The position numbers and the translations under genes were made by a program. DNA of 64,000 bases from Paenimyroides aestuarii (GTDB taxonomy: Bacteria; Bacteroidota; Bacteroidia; Flavobacteriales; Flavobacteriaceae), in the NCBI RefSeq assembly GCF_024628805.1, contig NZ_CP102382.1, forward strand, positions 1,302,001 through 1,366,000, written 5' to 3'. How positions within the stretch are numbered: position 1 is the first letter of the stretch; every line of letters starts with the position of its first letter. Below the pieces are notes generated by a model that was not told where the DNA came from, searched no databases, and saw nothing but the letters and a program-made list of their open reading frames with translations. Below, piece by piece: positions 1-9,668 of the stretch.

Positions 1-583
1 CGGTAATATCGCAAGCTTGCTGAATCAAGGCAATTTCTTGTGGCTCTTTAACCGAACGCAAACGCTGTAAAATAGGGTTCGCTCGCATATATTGGTGTGC
101 TGGATAATCGTTTTTTAATTTCTTTATGAATCGATCCTCGCGCGTTTCCGTTTCAACCGATGCACGGTAATGTTCATTGTTGTTAATGTACACATTTTCG
201 GCTTCCACCATCATTTTTCTAAAAATAGTAGGGAAATCAGACAACCAATAAACCGTTTTGATGCCCGACACTTCAAAAGCACGCTCTTTAGTTAGTTTTT
301 CACCTTCCCAAATAGCGATATGTTCATTGGTTTCACGCAAAAACAACACTTCGCGGTGTTTTTCTTCAAATGCATCAGGAAAAAGCACCAATATAGATTC
401 TTCTTGATCTACGCCCGATAAATAAAAAATATCGCGATGTTGTGCAAAAGGTAAAGTAGAATCGGCAGAAACCGGATAAATGTCGTTCGAATTAAATACG
501 GCAATGCTTTGAGGAGCCATTTGAGCCACAAACTTTTTACGGTTTTTTATAAAAAGGTTGCGGTCTATTTGATGATATTTCAT
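1..583 (-). CDS. Xaa-Pro aminopeptidase (aminopeptidase P), N-terminal part
   Basis: The gene runs off the left edge, so only about 194 N-terminal codons are visible. Translation begins MKYHQIDRNLF at the ATG at 583. It contains the typical AMP_N segment (YPVSADSTLPFAQ, then RDIFYLSGV and ESILVLFPD) of M24B aminopeptidase P. Family members remove an N-terminal residue preceding proline using a dinuclear metal centre. The pita-bread catalytic domain with the metal ligands lies outside the window, so activity cannot be judged. A minus-strand TATCTTTG box at 614-621 is a plausible promoter. The gene is divergent from the lipoprotein gene at 694. Confidence 0.85.
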   Translation of the reverse strand, partial: MKYHQIDRNLFIKNRKKFVAQMAPQSIAVFNSNDIYPVSADSTLPFAQHRDIFYLSGVDQEESILVLFPDAFEEKHREVLFLRETNEHIAIWEGEKLTKERAFEVSGIKTVYWLSDFPTIFRKMMVEAENVYINNNEHYRASVETETREDRFIKKLKNDYPAHQYMRANPILQRLRSVKEPQEIALIQQACDIT

Positions 584-693
584 TATGATTGATTTTTTTA
601 AATAATTGTATCTCAAAGATACAAAGTTTTACGAGCAACTTAAAATCGCTTGACAAATTTTATTATTTTTGAATGATACAACGAGGCGTCTTT

Positions 694-1722
694 ATGAAAA
701 AAATTATATTTTTTTGGGTTTTGGTTTTATTTATATCGTGCAATGAGAAACGACAAATGGAACGAGCTTTTTATTATTGGAGAAATGATGCAGGTTACGA
801 CATTGATTTTGAAAAAGTAAAAAAACTAGACGCTAAAAAAATCTACTTTAAGTTTTTTGAGGTTGATTATAGTGAAACCGTGGGTAACTTCCCATATAGC
901 AAGAACCGCCCAAGTTTAGGTAGTAGAGTTACTGAAGATTCTTTAACCGTTGTACCTACTATTTTTATAAAAAATGAAATTTATCAGTACAATACCGAAA
1001 AAGATTTAGATAAATTGGCAGATAATATTGTTTTTCTGGTAGATAAATATTTAAAAGAATCGTTCAACGAAAAGCCTGATATTACTTTTAATGAAATTCA
1101 AATCGATTGTGATTGGACAAAATCTACCAAAGACAAATATTTTTATCTGCTAAAACAAATCAAAACCAAATCTAAAAAAACAGTAAGTTGTACTTTAAGG
1201 TTGTATCCTTATGCTTATCCCGATATTATGGGCGTGCCACCAGTAGATAAAGTAACTTTGATGTGTTATAACCTTATAAAACCACTAGAAGAGAAAAGTA
1301 AAAACGCTATTTTAGATACCAATGAACTAGAAAAGTATTTAAAGAACAAAAAAGAATATCCTTTACATACCGATATTGCTTTGCCTATTTTTGGATGGAC
1401 ACAACTTTATAAAAACAATAGGTTTGCAGGTTTAATTGATATAAACGAAGAAACCGTTGCCAAATTCGCAAAGAAAACCGAACCAATGTGGTATGAAATT
1501 ACTAAAGACACTGTTGTAAATTATGATACTTATTTTAGAAAAGGTGATCAGGTGAAGTGTGAAACCGTTACCTTGGAACAGTTAAACAAAGCAGCAGATT
1601 TATTAAAAAAGTATTTGAAGATAAAAAATAATACCACCATTACGTTGTTCGATTTGAATGGCGAAACTTTTATAAACAGAAAAGATGAAGAATTGGAAGC
1701 TCTTTACAATCGTTTTCTTTAG
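694..1722 (+). CDS. hypothetical lipoprotein, possible TIM-barrel glycosidase-like
   Basis: I do not recognise a named family. The start at 694 is preferred over an upstream one at 673 because it gives a clean lipoprotein signal (MKKIIFFWVLVLFIS followed by Cys), so the 342-residue product is probably membrane anchored. The body alternates predicted strands and helices, with segments such as IQIDCDWTKSTKDKYFYLL and VTLMCYNL. These resemble strand ends of a TIM-barrel sugar hydrolase, but that is inference. Its last codons overlap the next gene's start by 38 nt, suggesting translational coupling. Confidence 0.6.
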   Translation: MKKIIFFWVLVLFISCNEKRQMERAFYYWRNDAGYDIDFEKVKKLDAKKIYFKFFEVDYSETVGNFPYSKNRPSLGSRVTEDSLTVVPTIFIKNEIYQYNTEKDLDKLADNIVFLVDKYLKESFNEKPDITFNEIQIDCDWTKSTKDKYFYLLKQIKTKSKKTVSCTLRLYPYAYPDIMGVPPVDKVTLMCYNLIKPLEEKSKNAILDTNELEKYLKNKKEYPLHTDIALPIFGWTQLYKNNRFAGLIDINEETVAKFAKKTEPMWYEITKDTVVNYDTYFRKGDQVKCETVTLEQLNKAADLLKKYLKIKNNTTITLFDLNGETFINRKDEELEALYNRFL

Positions 1723-3958
1723 TTGCGTTTTAAAAACGTGGGCTTGTGGATTTTCTCCTTACGGCGAGGATATTCGTTTTTCTCTTTTCTTGCCAACTTA
1801 CGTCAATGTTCCGGGTTACGAATCGTTCTGCTATCATTCTAATTTAACATCATTTGAAGATTCAAAGAATGTTTATACTGAAAATGTACTAGATTGGTAT
1901 GGTTTTACAGGTGAAAAAGTAGCTATTCCACATATAGCATCTTTTTTACAAGAAAGTGATTATCATGATATAAACGAAAAATCAACCAACCAGTTTATTC
2001 AATTTTTATACAAGAATAAGCAGTTCAATGTTTTAAACTATTTAAGAAACGCAAAAATGGCAGAGCCGTTTAATAGTGTTTTGTTCGATAGTGATCCTTG
2101 GGAATTGCAACATCAAGAAATAAAATCAAAACGAAGTTTACTTATAAATAAACTTGAAAAAGAATTACAAAAAGAGAAAGACGCTGCTTTGCAGAAAAAA
2201 TATGCTTTTTTGATAGTTAGATTGGCGTATTACGATGGTGATTTGCACAAAATTGAAAACCTTTTTGATACCTATTTTAAAACCGCAAAAAAAGACTATT
2301 TGTATTATTGGAGTTTGTATTTCTACTGTTTTACAAGCAAATGTACTTTTGTAGATATAGCAAATGTTTTCGAAAATTCTGCAGGGAAAAGATATGCTTC
2401 ATATTATTATTTTAAAGAGCAGTTTAATTTTAACGAAGCTTTAAATCAAGCAAAAAGCAATACAGAGAAAGCAGCTATTTACGCGTATGCATCCATTCAA
2501 AAGGTGGATAGAAATCTAGAAAATTTAAAAGCTGTTTACAAACTAAACCCTACATCTAAATCTTTAGAAGCCTTATTATTAAGAGAAATAAACAAGCTGG
2601 AAGATTGGATCTATACGCCTTATTACACCAATTATTTGCCATCAACACAATATAATCTTTGGGGAGAGAATGTACAAAAAGAAACTATGAACACATTGCT
2701 TGCAAGGTCTGAAAAAGATAGATTGTACGCAAAAGAAGTTTTAAGTTTTGTTAAAAACGCAAATGCCAACAAAGTACACGATCCATTGCTTTGGAAAGCT
2801 GCCGAAATTCAGCTACTTTTTATGACAAAAGCTTACAATGAATGTTTAAATAAAATAGCTGTTTTTCAAAAAAAGCACCCTAACGAAAAAGTTGTTGAAG
2901 AATTAATGCAAATTAAAGCACTTTGTTTGATTGCTGCTCAAAAAAAAGGAAAAGCAGTTGTTACAAAAGAAATAGAAAACATTGTTTTAAATCAGCTTTT
3001 TAACGTAAAATTTCTTTTTGCTTTGGGAAGAGAATTAGAATATAAAGATAATTTTACCGACGGTTTAGCTTTGATTTCATATGCCGATAAAATTGCAGAT
3101 GAAAACAATATGTATTATGATAAACCTTTTTGGCGTGGAAACCGCTTAAAAACATCCGGGAATTTAGATTATTTTTACAGCTACTTTGATTATTTAGACT
3201 TTGTTTTTGATACCAACCAAATGCAACAAGTTCTTAACAACGTTAATACCAAACCCACTACACCGTACAATGATAAAATATACAGCGTTCTAAAAACCGA
3301 TTATATGAAGTTAAATGACTTGCTGGGAACAAAATTTCTGCGCGAAAATAATTTACAGCAAGCTTACAATATTTTTAAAGGCATGGGCGATACATATTGG
3401 GAAGAAAATTACAACGCTTGGGAACGTAGCAGCTTTGATGAAGGATATTATATGTTTGATCAAAATCCGTTTTATGATTTTAAATATACCCCAAATTTTA
3501 TCCTACATAAAGAAAAATTCATTGTTTCTAAATTATCGGTTGTAGATCATTTAATAAAATTTGAAAAATTGGCAAATGATAATCAAAATCCCGATCGCGA
3601 TTATTATTATTTTATAATTGCCACTTGCTATTACAATATGGCAGATGAGGGGAATTCTTGGATGATGCGACGTTTTTCTTCTACGCGCTCTTTTGGTTGG
3701 GGCGAAGACTATGAAAAAGAATCTTACATAGATGAGGTGGAATACCGCAACAGACTGCTGGCACAAAAATATTATAAAAAGGCATATCAAAATGCCCGAA
3801 ACGATAAGTTTAAAGCATTGTGTTTAAGAATGGAAGAGCTTGCTTTTGATGGGTATCCATCTAAATTCCAAAAATTAAAAAAAGAATTTCCGGAATATTA
3901 TAACGATTTGTCTTCTTGTTACAGTTTAAACGATTATTTTGTGGTACAGAAAAAGTAA
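1685..3958 (+). CDS. hypothetical exported protein, TPR-like helical
   Basis: The product has 757 residues and begins with a signal-like hydrophobic stretch (MKNWKLFTIVFFSCVLKTWA), then CGFSPYGEDIRFSLF. No catalytic motif is visible. The middle is rich in helical, tyrosine-containing segments typical of tetratricopeptide-like superhelices, for example LLWKAAEIQLLFMTKAYNECL. It overlaps the upstream lipoprotein gene by 38 nt and is probably co-transcribed with it, so the two may form a secreted or envelope pair. The cysteine after the signal does not sit in a canonical lipobox. Function unknown. Confidence 0.6.
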   Translation: MKNWKLFTIVFFSCVLKTWACGFSPYGEDIRFSLFLPTYVNVPGYESFCYHSNLTSFEDSKNVYTENVLDWYGFTGEKVAIPHIASFLQESDYHDINEKSTNQFIQFLYKNKQFNVLNYLRNAKMAEPFNSVLFDSDPWELQHQEIKSKRSLLINKLEKELQKEKDAALQKKYAFLIVRLAYYDGDLHKIENLFDTYFKTAKKDYLYYWSLYFYCFTSKCTFVDIANVFENSAGKRYASYYYFKEQFNFNEALNQAKSNTEKAAIYAYASIQKVDRNLENLKAVYKLNPTSKSLEALLLREINKLEDWIYTPYYTNYLPSTQYNLWGENVQKETMNTLLARSEKDRLYAKEVLSFVKNANANKVHDPLLWKAAEIQLLFMTKAYNECLNKIAVFQKKHPNEKVVEELMQIKALCLIAAQKKGKAVVTKEIENIVLNQLFNVKFLFALGRELEYKDNFTDGLALISYADKIADENNMYYDKPFWRGNRLKTSGNLDYFYSYFDYLDFVFDTNQMQQVLNNVNTKPTTPYNDKIYSVLKTDYMKLNDLLGTKFLRENNLQQAYNIFKGMGDTYWEENYNAWERSSFDEGYYMFDQNPFYDFKYTPNFILHKEKFIVSKLSVVDHLIKFEKLANDNQNPDRDYYYFIIATCYYNMADEGNSWMMRRFSSTRSFGWGEDYEKESYIDEVEYRNRLLAQKYYKKAYQNARNDKFKALCLRMEELAFDGYPSKFQKLKKEFPEYYNDLSSCYSLNDYFVVQKK

Positions 3959-3976
3959 GGTTTATCTGCAAACAAA

Positions 3977-4006
3977 TTGATTAAGGTTTTAATATGATTA
4001 CTTTTG
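3977..4006 (+). promoter_or_regulatory. Bacteroidota promoter for the ChaN-like gene
   Basis: A TTG at 3977-3979 and TACTTTTG at 3999-4006 are separated by 19 bp. This matches the Bacteroidota consensus TTTG-N19-TAnnTTTG and places transcription start roughly 15 nt upstream of the ATG at 4027. Confidence 0.6.
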
Positions 4007-4026
4007 TAAAAAATCATTTGTAAATT

Positions 4027-4896
4027 ATGTATATTAAAAAAATTCTTTCCATCGCTGCAATTTTATTTGTTGCAACCATAAACGCCCAAGTGCAACCTTA
4101 CAAGATATTCTCTTCAGAAGGAAAAGAAGTATCTTTCAAAAAAATGAGTAAAAAACTTCAAAAAGCAGATGTGGTTTTGTTTGGCGAATTGCACAACAAT
4201 ACCATTGCGCATTATTTGCAAGTAAAAGTGGCAAAAAGTTTACATGCCGATAAATCTAAAAAATTAATCATTGGCGCTGAAATGTTTGAACGCGATCAGG
4301 CAGAAATTCTTAAAAATTATGTAGAAGGAAAGCTTGATGAAGAAGCGTTTGAAAAACAAATGCGTTTGTGGAATAATTATAAAACCGATTACAAACCGCT
4401 GTTGAATTTCGCTAAAGAAAATAAAATTAAGTACATCGCAACAAATATTCCGCGCCGCTATGCCAGCATGGTTTTCAAAAAAGGAGCAGAAGCTTTGGAT
4501 ACGTTGTCAGCAGAAGAAAAATCGTGGATAGCGCCTTTGCCTTTTCCGTATGATAAAAATCTGCCTGGCTACGTTAAAATGCTAAAAATGTTTGATGACA
4601 GCATGCATGCAAACGAAAATTTCCCAAAATCACAAGCCATAAAAGATGCAACAATGGCTCATTTCTTATTGCAAGAAAGTAAAGCAAACACTGTTTTTTT
4701 GCATTTAAACGGATCATATCACAGCGATTATTTTGAAGGAATTGGATGGTATATCAATCAATACAATCCCAACAAAAAAGTACTAACAATTAGCGTAGTA
4801 GAACAAGAAAATATAGAAAAGGTAGATAAAGAGCATCTCAAAAAAGCAGATTTTATTGTTGTGGTAGATGCTGATATGCCCAAAACCTACGAATAG
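4027..4896 (+). CDS. ChaN family (DUF399/Tiki-fold) exported protein
   Basis: The 289-residue product has a signal peptide (MYIKKILSIAAILFVATINA) without a lipobox cysteine, so it is probably periplasmic. The family signature GELHNN lies at residues 53-58, followed by IIGAEMFERDQ and IATNIPRRYASMV, and later HLNGSYHSDYFEG. These fit the ChaN/DUF399 family (haem-binding in Campylobacter ChaN; related in fold to Tiki proteases). A role in haem/iron handling or proteolysis is family knowledge, not shown here. The gene is monocistronic with its own promoter and precedes sdhCAB by 140 bp. Confidence 0.8.
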   Translation: MYIKKILSIAAILFVATINAQVQPYKIFSSEGKEVSFKKMSKKLQKADVVLFGELHNNTIAHYLQVKVAKSLHADKSKKLIIGAEMFERDQAEILKNYVEGKLDEEAFEKQMRLWNNYKTDYKPLLNFAKENKIKYIATNIPRRYASMVFKKGAEALDTLSAEEKSWIAPLPFPYDKNLPGYVKMLKMFDDSMHANENFPKSQAIKDATMAHFLLQESKANTVFLHLNGSYHSDYFEGIGWYINQYNPNKKVLTISVVEQENIEKVDKEHLKKADFIVVVDADMPKTYE

Positions 4897-5036
4897 CAAC
4901 CTTTTCACACAAACGTCAAAATTGTTTAAATTGATTATAAATAGTAAAATTAAACAATTAACATGTTTTTTGTTTTTATAAATAGCTGTATTTTTGTGTG
5001 ATTTTTTAAGAAGAAAACAACTAGTAACATTACATT

Positions 5037-5879
5037 ATGGCAAAATCTGCACTATTAAAGTCGTCTATCGGTAAAAAATACTGGATGGCTCTTACAGGGT
5101 TATTTTTATGCTTGTTTTTGGTGGGTCACTTAGCAGGTAACTTGCAATTGATTTTTGGAACCGATTTACAGTTCAATCAATATGCATACTTTATGACTAC
5201 AAATCCGGCGGTAAAAATTTTATCTTACGTAACGTATTTTTCAATTTTATTCCACGCGATTGATGGTATCATGCTAACCATCCAAAACAAAAAGGCTCGT
5301 CCAATTGGATATGTAAAAAACAATGCAGCAGCAAATAGTACATGGCAATCTAGAAACATGGCGGTTTTAGGAACATTATTACTTGTTTTTATTGCCACGC
5401 ACATGGTAAATTTCTGGGCAAAAATGCATTTTTCTGAAATGCCTTTACAACAACAAACCGTTTCGCAAACCGTGCCAATGACCGGTCAAAAAATGGAAGT
5501 GGTGGTTTACAATACTACAAACGGTGGATTTGTTGCACAACAGCAAGTAGAAGGCGGTGAATTTGAAGTTAGAAACAACAAAGAATTCTACATTAAAGAT
5601 ACCGATGTAAAGTTTGCCGAAGGTTACAAAGATTTATACAAAATCACCATCGATTTTTTCAAAGATCCTTCTTATGGATTAATCTTTACCTTGTTTTATG
5701 TGTTTTCAATGGCAGTTTTGGCCTTTCACTTATTACACGGATTTGCAAGTGCATTTCAGTCATTAGGAGCGAACAATCCTAAATACAACGGATTAATTAA
5801 CGGTTTAGGTAAATTTTTTGCAATCATTGTTCCTTTATTGTTTGCAATTATTCCAATTTACATTCACTTCATTAAATAA
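5037..5879 (+). CDS. sdhC: succinate dehydrogenase cytochrome b subunit
   Basis: This is the b558-type membrane anchor of succinate:quinone oxidoreductase (280 residues). Five hydrophobic helices are visible, with histidines typical of di-haem anchors (VGHLAGN, LFHAIDG, ATHMVNFW, AFHLLHGF). A polar insertion of about 70 residues separates helices 3 and 4 and is probably periplasmic. It is first in sdhCAB, 20 bp before sdhA. A TATTTTTG box at 4989-4996 is a plausible -7 element. It anchors SdhAB to the inner membrane and passes electrons to menaquinone in the TCA cycle/respiratory chain. Confidence 0.93.
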   Translation: MAKSALLKSSIGKKYWMALTGLFLCLFLVGHLAGNLQLIFGTDLQFNQYAYFMTTNPAVKILSYVTYFSILFHAIDGIMLTIQNKKARPIGYVKNNAAANSTWQSRNMAVLGTLLLVFIATHMVNFWAKMHFSEMPLQQQTVSQTVPMTGQKMEVVVYNTTNGGFVAQQQVEGGEFEVRNNKEFYIKDTDVKFAEGYKDLYKITIDFFKDPSYGLIFTLFYVFSMAVLAFHLLHGFASAFQSLGANNPKYNGLINGLGKFFAIIVPLLFAIIPIYIHFIK

Positions 5880-5899
5880 TCATATAAAGAAGATTGATT

Positions 5900-7900
5900 A
5901 TGGCATTAGATAATAAAATTCCTCAAGGTCCTATTTCATCAAAATGGACTGATTATAAAAATCATATTAAATTAGTAAACCCGGCTAACAAAAGAAATAT
6001 TGACGTTATTATCGTTGGTACAGGTTTAGCAGGTGGTTCTGCTGCAGCAACATTAGCCGAATTAGGCTACAACGTAAAAGCATTTTGCTACCAAGATTCA
6101 CCTCGTCGTGCACACTCTATTGCTGCACAAGGTGGTATCAACGCCGCAAAAAATTATGCAGGTGATGGCGACTCTATTTACCGTTTGTTTTACGATACCG
6201 TAAAAGGAGGAGATTACCGTGCGCGCGAAGCAAATGTGCATCGTTTGGCAGAGGTTTCTGTAAACATTATTGATCAATGTGTGGCGCAAGGTGTGCCGTT
6301 GGCTCGTGAATACGGTGGTTTGTTAGACAATCGTTCATTTGGTGGAACACAAGTTTCACGTACATTCTACGCTAAAGGACAAACTGGGCAGCAATTATTG
6401 TTAGGTGCTTACTCTGCAATGAACCGCCAAATTGGCCGTGGAAAAATAAAAATGTACAACCGTCACGAAATGCTTGATTTGGTAATCGTGAATGGAAAAG
6501 CCCGCGGAATCATTGCTCGTAACTTGGTTACTGGCGAAATAGAGCGTCATTCTGCACACGCAGTGGTGATTGCAACAGGTGGCTACGGAAACGTTTTCTA
6601 CCTTTCTACCAACGCAATGGGATCAAACGTAACAGCAGCTTGGAAGGCACACAAACGTGGAGCTTACTTTGCAAATCCTTGTTACACGCAAATTCACCCA
6701 ACATGTATCCCGGTTACAGGTGATCATCAGTCAAAATTAACGTTGATGTCTGAATCATTACGTAACGACGGTCGTATCTGGGTTCCTAAAAAATTAGAAG
6801 ATGCACAAGCAATTCGCGAAGGAAAATTAAAACCAACTCAAATTGCTGAAGAAGATAGAGATTATTACTTAGAGCGTCGCTACCCATCATTCGGAAACTT
6901 AGTACCTCGCGACGTAGCTTCGCGTGCGGCTAAAGAACGTTGCGATGCAGGTTTTGGTGTAAATGCTACTGGTGAAGCGGTTTATTTAGATTTTGCCGCT
7001 GCAATTGAGCGTTACGGAAAAGAACAAGCACGTATTCACAATTTAGACGAAAACGATGCAAAATTGGTGTATGATTTAGGACAAAAAGTAGTAGAAAACA
7101 AATACGGAAACCTATTCCAAATGTACTACAAGATTGTTGATGAAGATCCATACAAAACTCCAATGATGATTTATCCAGCAGTTCACTATACAATGGGCGG
7201 TGTTTGGGTTGATTACAACTTAATGACAACTGTAGAAGGATGTTACTGTATTGGTGAAGCAAACTTCTCTGACCACGGTGCCAACCGTTTAGGAGCTTCG
7301 GCTTTAATGCAAGGTTTGGCAGACGGATACTTTGTATTGCCTTACACCATTGGCGATTATTTAGCAGATGACATTCGTACAGGAAAAATTTCTACCGATT
7401 TACCTGAATTCGTAGAAGCAGAAAACAATGTACGTGCTATGATTGATCATTTTATGAACAATAAAGGAACACATTCGGTTGACTACTTCCACAAAAAATT
7501 AGGAAAAATTATGTGGAACAAAGTAGGTATGGCTCGTAATGAAAAAGGACTAAACGAAGCAATGGAAGAAATTGCCGCACTTCGTGAAGATTTCTATAAA
7601 AACGTGAAGGTATCAGGTATTGCAGAATCATTCAACCAAGAATTAGAAAAAGCATTACGCGTTGCCGATTTCTTAGAATTGGGCGAATTATTTGCAAAAG
7701 ATGCATTACACCGCGAAGAATCATGTGGAGGTCACTTCCGTGAAGAGCACCAATCTGCAGAAGGAGAAGCAGAACGCGATGACGCAAACTTTTCGTATGT
7801 GGCAGCTTGGGAATACAAAGGAAATCCGCGCGAAGCAGTGCTTCACAAAGAACCTTTAGTATATGAAAACATTAAAATGGTAACTCGTAGTTATAAATAA
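5900..7900 (+). CDS. sdhA: succinate dehydrogenase flavoprotein subunit
   Basis: This is the catalytic FAD subunit (667 residues from the ATG at 5900; a TTG six bases upstream is less likely). The dinucleotide fold [11 protein letters not shown] lies near residues 40-50. [11 protein letters not shown] around residue 72 carries the histidine expected to bind FAD covalently. The substrate region HPTCIPV and the C-terminal [14 protein letters not shown] are conserved. It oxidises succinate to fumarate (or the reverse in the fumarate-reductase direction) at the cytoplasmic face. Length and order C-A-B match the Bacteroidota complex II operon. Confidence 0.95.
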   Translation: MALDNKIPQGPISSKWTDYKNHIKLVNPANKRNIDVIIVGTGLAGGSAAATLAELGYNVKAFCYQDSPRRAHSIAAQGGINAAKNYAGDGDSIYRLFYDTVKGGDYRAREANVHRLAEVSVNIIDQCVAQGVPLAREYGGLLDNRSFGGTQVSRTFYAKGQTGQQLLLGAYSAMNRQIGRGKIKMYNRHEMLDLVIVNGKARGIIARNLVTGEIERHSAHAVVIATGGYGNVFYLSTNAMGSNVTAAWKAHKRGAYFANPCYTQIHPTCIPVTGDHQSKLTLMSESLRNDGRIWVPKKLEDAQAIREGKLKPTQIAEEDRDYYLERRYPSFGNLVPRDVASRAAKERCDAGFGVNATGEAVYLDFAAAIERYGKEQARIHNLDENDAKLVYDLGQKVVENKYGNLFQMYYKIVDEDPYKTPMMIYPAVHYTMGGVWVDYNLMTTVEGCYCIGEANFSDHGANRLGASALMQGLADGYFVLPYTIGDYLADDIRTGKISTDLPEFVEAENNVRAMIDHFMNNKGTHSVDYFHKKLGKIMWNKVGMARNEKGLNEAMEEIAALREDFYKNVKVSGIAESFNQELEKALRVADFLELGELFAKDALHREESCGGHFREEHQSAEGEAERDDANFSYVAAWEYKGNPREAVLHKEPLVYENIKMVTRSYK

Positions 7901-7963
7901 TATTGGAGTAACGATGAAAGATTTAGGTCTTTTATCGTACTCTATTGTAAAAATTCGAATCAG

Positions 7964-8707
7964 ATGAATCTTACATTAAAAATTTGGCGTCAAAAAAACG
8001 CAAAAGATAAAGGTCAAATGGTCGATTATAAAATCGGCGGTATTGAACCTGATATGTCATTCCTTGAAATGCTAGACGTTTTAAACAACGAATTAGTTGA
8101 AAAAGGAGATGATCCTGTAGCTTTTGATCACGATTGTCGTGAGGGTATTTGCGGTATGTGTTCATTATTTATCAATGGAGAAGCACACGGTCCCGATCGT
8201 GGCGTAACAACATGCCAATTACACATGCGTAAGTTTAAAGATGGCGATACTATTTATATCGAGCCATTCCGTGCTAAAGCATTTCCTGTAATTAAGGATT
8301 TAGTGGTTGATCGCGGTTCTTTTGACCGTATTCAGCATGCAGGTGGTTTCGTATCTGTAAATACATCAGGAAACACGCAAGATGCCAACGCATTACCTAT
8401 TCGTAAAGACAATGCAGACAAAGCATTCGATGCTGCTACATGTATTGGATGTGGTGCATGTGTGGCAAGTTGTAAAAACTCATCGGCAATGTTGTTTGTT
8501 TCTGCCAAAGTTTCGCAGTTTGCTTTACTGCCACAAGGTCGCGTTGAAGCAACAGAACGTGTATTAAACATGGTGGAAGCGATGGATAACGAAGGTTTTG
8601 GTAACTGTACAAACACCGGAGCTTGTGAAGTAGAATGCCCTAAAGGAATTTCTTTAGAAAACATTGCACGTATGAACCGTGAATACTTATCTGCATCTAT
8701 AAAATAA
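7964..8707 (+). CDS. sdhB: succinate dehydrogenase iron-sulfur subunit
   Basis: The 247-residue protein carries three Fe-S motifs. C58, C63, C66 and C84 (CREGICGMC...C) bind [2Fe-2S]. [11 protein letters not shown] near residue 153 and [14 protein letters not shown] near 217 bind the [4Fe-4S] and [3Fe-4S] clusters. It relays electrons from SdhA to the haems of SdhC. It lies 63 bp downstream of sdhA and is followed by a strong terminator, closing the operon. Confidence 0.95.
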   Translation: MNLTLKIWRQKNAKDKGQMVDYKIGGIEPDMSFLEMLDVLNNELVEKGDDPVAFDHDCREGICGMCSLFINGEAHGPDRGVTTCQLHMRKFKDGDTIYIEPFRAKAFPVIKDLVVDRGSFDRIQHAGGFVSVNTSGNTQDANALPIRKDNADKAFDAATCIGCGACVASCKNSSAMLFVSAKVSQFALLPQGRVEATERVLNMVEAMDNEGFGNCTNTGACEVECPKGISLENIARMNREYLSASIK

Positions 8708-8731
8708 TTAAATAATAAATGTTTTAATACG

Positions 8732-8763
8732 AAATCCGGACTTTATAGTTCGGATTTTTTTAT
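8732..8763 (+). terminator. rho-independent terminator of sdhCAB
   Basis: A 10-bp stem (AAATCCGGAC with GTTCGGATTT, one G-U pair) and a 6-nt loop are followed by a T-run. Confidence 0.85.
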
Positions 8764-8776
8764 TTTACACTTACGA

Positions 8777-8807
8777 TTGTTTAACTTACAAAATAGCTGT
8801 ATCTTTA
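8777..8807 (+). promoter_or_regulatory. candidate promoter of the amidase gene
   Basis: TTG at 8777-8779 and TATCTTTA at 8800-8807 are 20 bp apart. The ATG follows three bases later at 8811, so the transcript would be leaderless or nearly so. Confidence 0.45.
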
Positions 8808-8810
8808 AGT

Positions 8811-9578
8811 ATGAAAACAGCCGTACTACAATTTGATACCATTTGGGAAGACAAACAAACCAATTTAAACTTTGTGCAGACTGAAATTTTAAGTATGCCA
8901 ACAGATATTGATTTAATAGTACTCCCTGAAATGTTTACTACTGGGTTTACCATGAAACCTGAACATGTGGCCGAAGAGGAGCAAGGAACCACATTCCAAA
9001 CCCTTCAAAAATTAGCCATGAGCAAGCAAACTGCCATCACCGGTAGTTGGGTGATTAAAGAAAACAACAAGTACTACAATCGTTTGTTTTTTGTTTTCCC
9101 CGATGGATCTTATAAAACTTACAATAAATGCCATTTGTTTACCCTTGCGGGAGAAGAAAAGGTTTACACGGCAGGAAATGAAAAATTAATTGTATCCTAC
9201 AAAGGTTGGAACATTTGTTTGTTGGTTTGTTATGACCTGCGTTTTCCTATATTTTCGAGAATCGTTGGTGAAAATTATGATATATTGGTTTATGTAGCAT
9301 CATGGCCCGACCGCAGAATCAATGCTTGGGATGCCTTGCTGAAAGCTCGTGCTATTGAAAACATGAGTTATGTGGTGGCAGTAAACCGTTGCGGAACCGA
9401 TCCGGAAGGAGTGTACTATTCTGGGCATTCACAAATCATTGATTGTATGGGAAATATGGTGGTAGAGCCATTTGAAGATCAATATACAAAAACAGCAATT
9501 CTTGAAAAAGAATCTTTGCAAAAAGCGAGAGTAAAATTTGCTTTTTTAAATGATGCCGACAAATTTGAAATGAAATAA
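8811..9578 (+). CDS. nitrilase-family amidohydrolase (YafV/omega-amidase-like)
   Basis: This 255-residue cytoplasmic enzyme of the carbon-nitrogen hydrolase superfamily shows the full Glu-Lys-Cys triad: Glu40 in VLPEMF, Lys106 in YNKCHLF and Cys140 in CYDLRFP. Close relatives (YafV, Nit2) hydrolyse the omega-amides alpha-ketoglutaramate or alpha-ketosuccinamate. Substrate assignment is by family resemblance only. The gene stands alone between the sdh terminator and the hibernation-factor-like gene. Confidence 0.85.
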   Translation: MKTAVLQFDTIWEDKQTNLNFVQTEILSMPTDIDLIVLPEMFTTGFTMKPEHVAEEEQGTTFQTLQKLAMSKQTAITGSWVIKENNKYYNRLFFVFPDGSYKTYNKCHLFTLAGEEKVYTAGNEKLIVSYKGWNICLLVCYDLRFPIFSRIVGENYDILVYVASWPDRRINAWDALLKARAIENMSYVVAVNRCGTDPEGVYYSGHSQIIDCMGNMVVEPFEDQYTKTAILEKESLQKARVKFAFLNDADKFEMK

Positions 9579-9668
9579 AGCATTATGCTTTAAAATATAT
9601 ATTTGATTTTCAATATTTTAATTGAATGATAATGTGTGCTTAAAAAGAATTTCGTAAATTTAGGATAA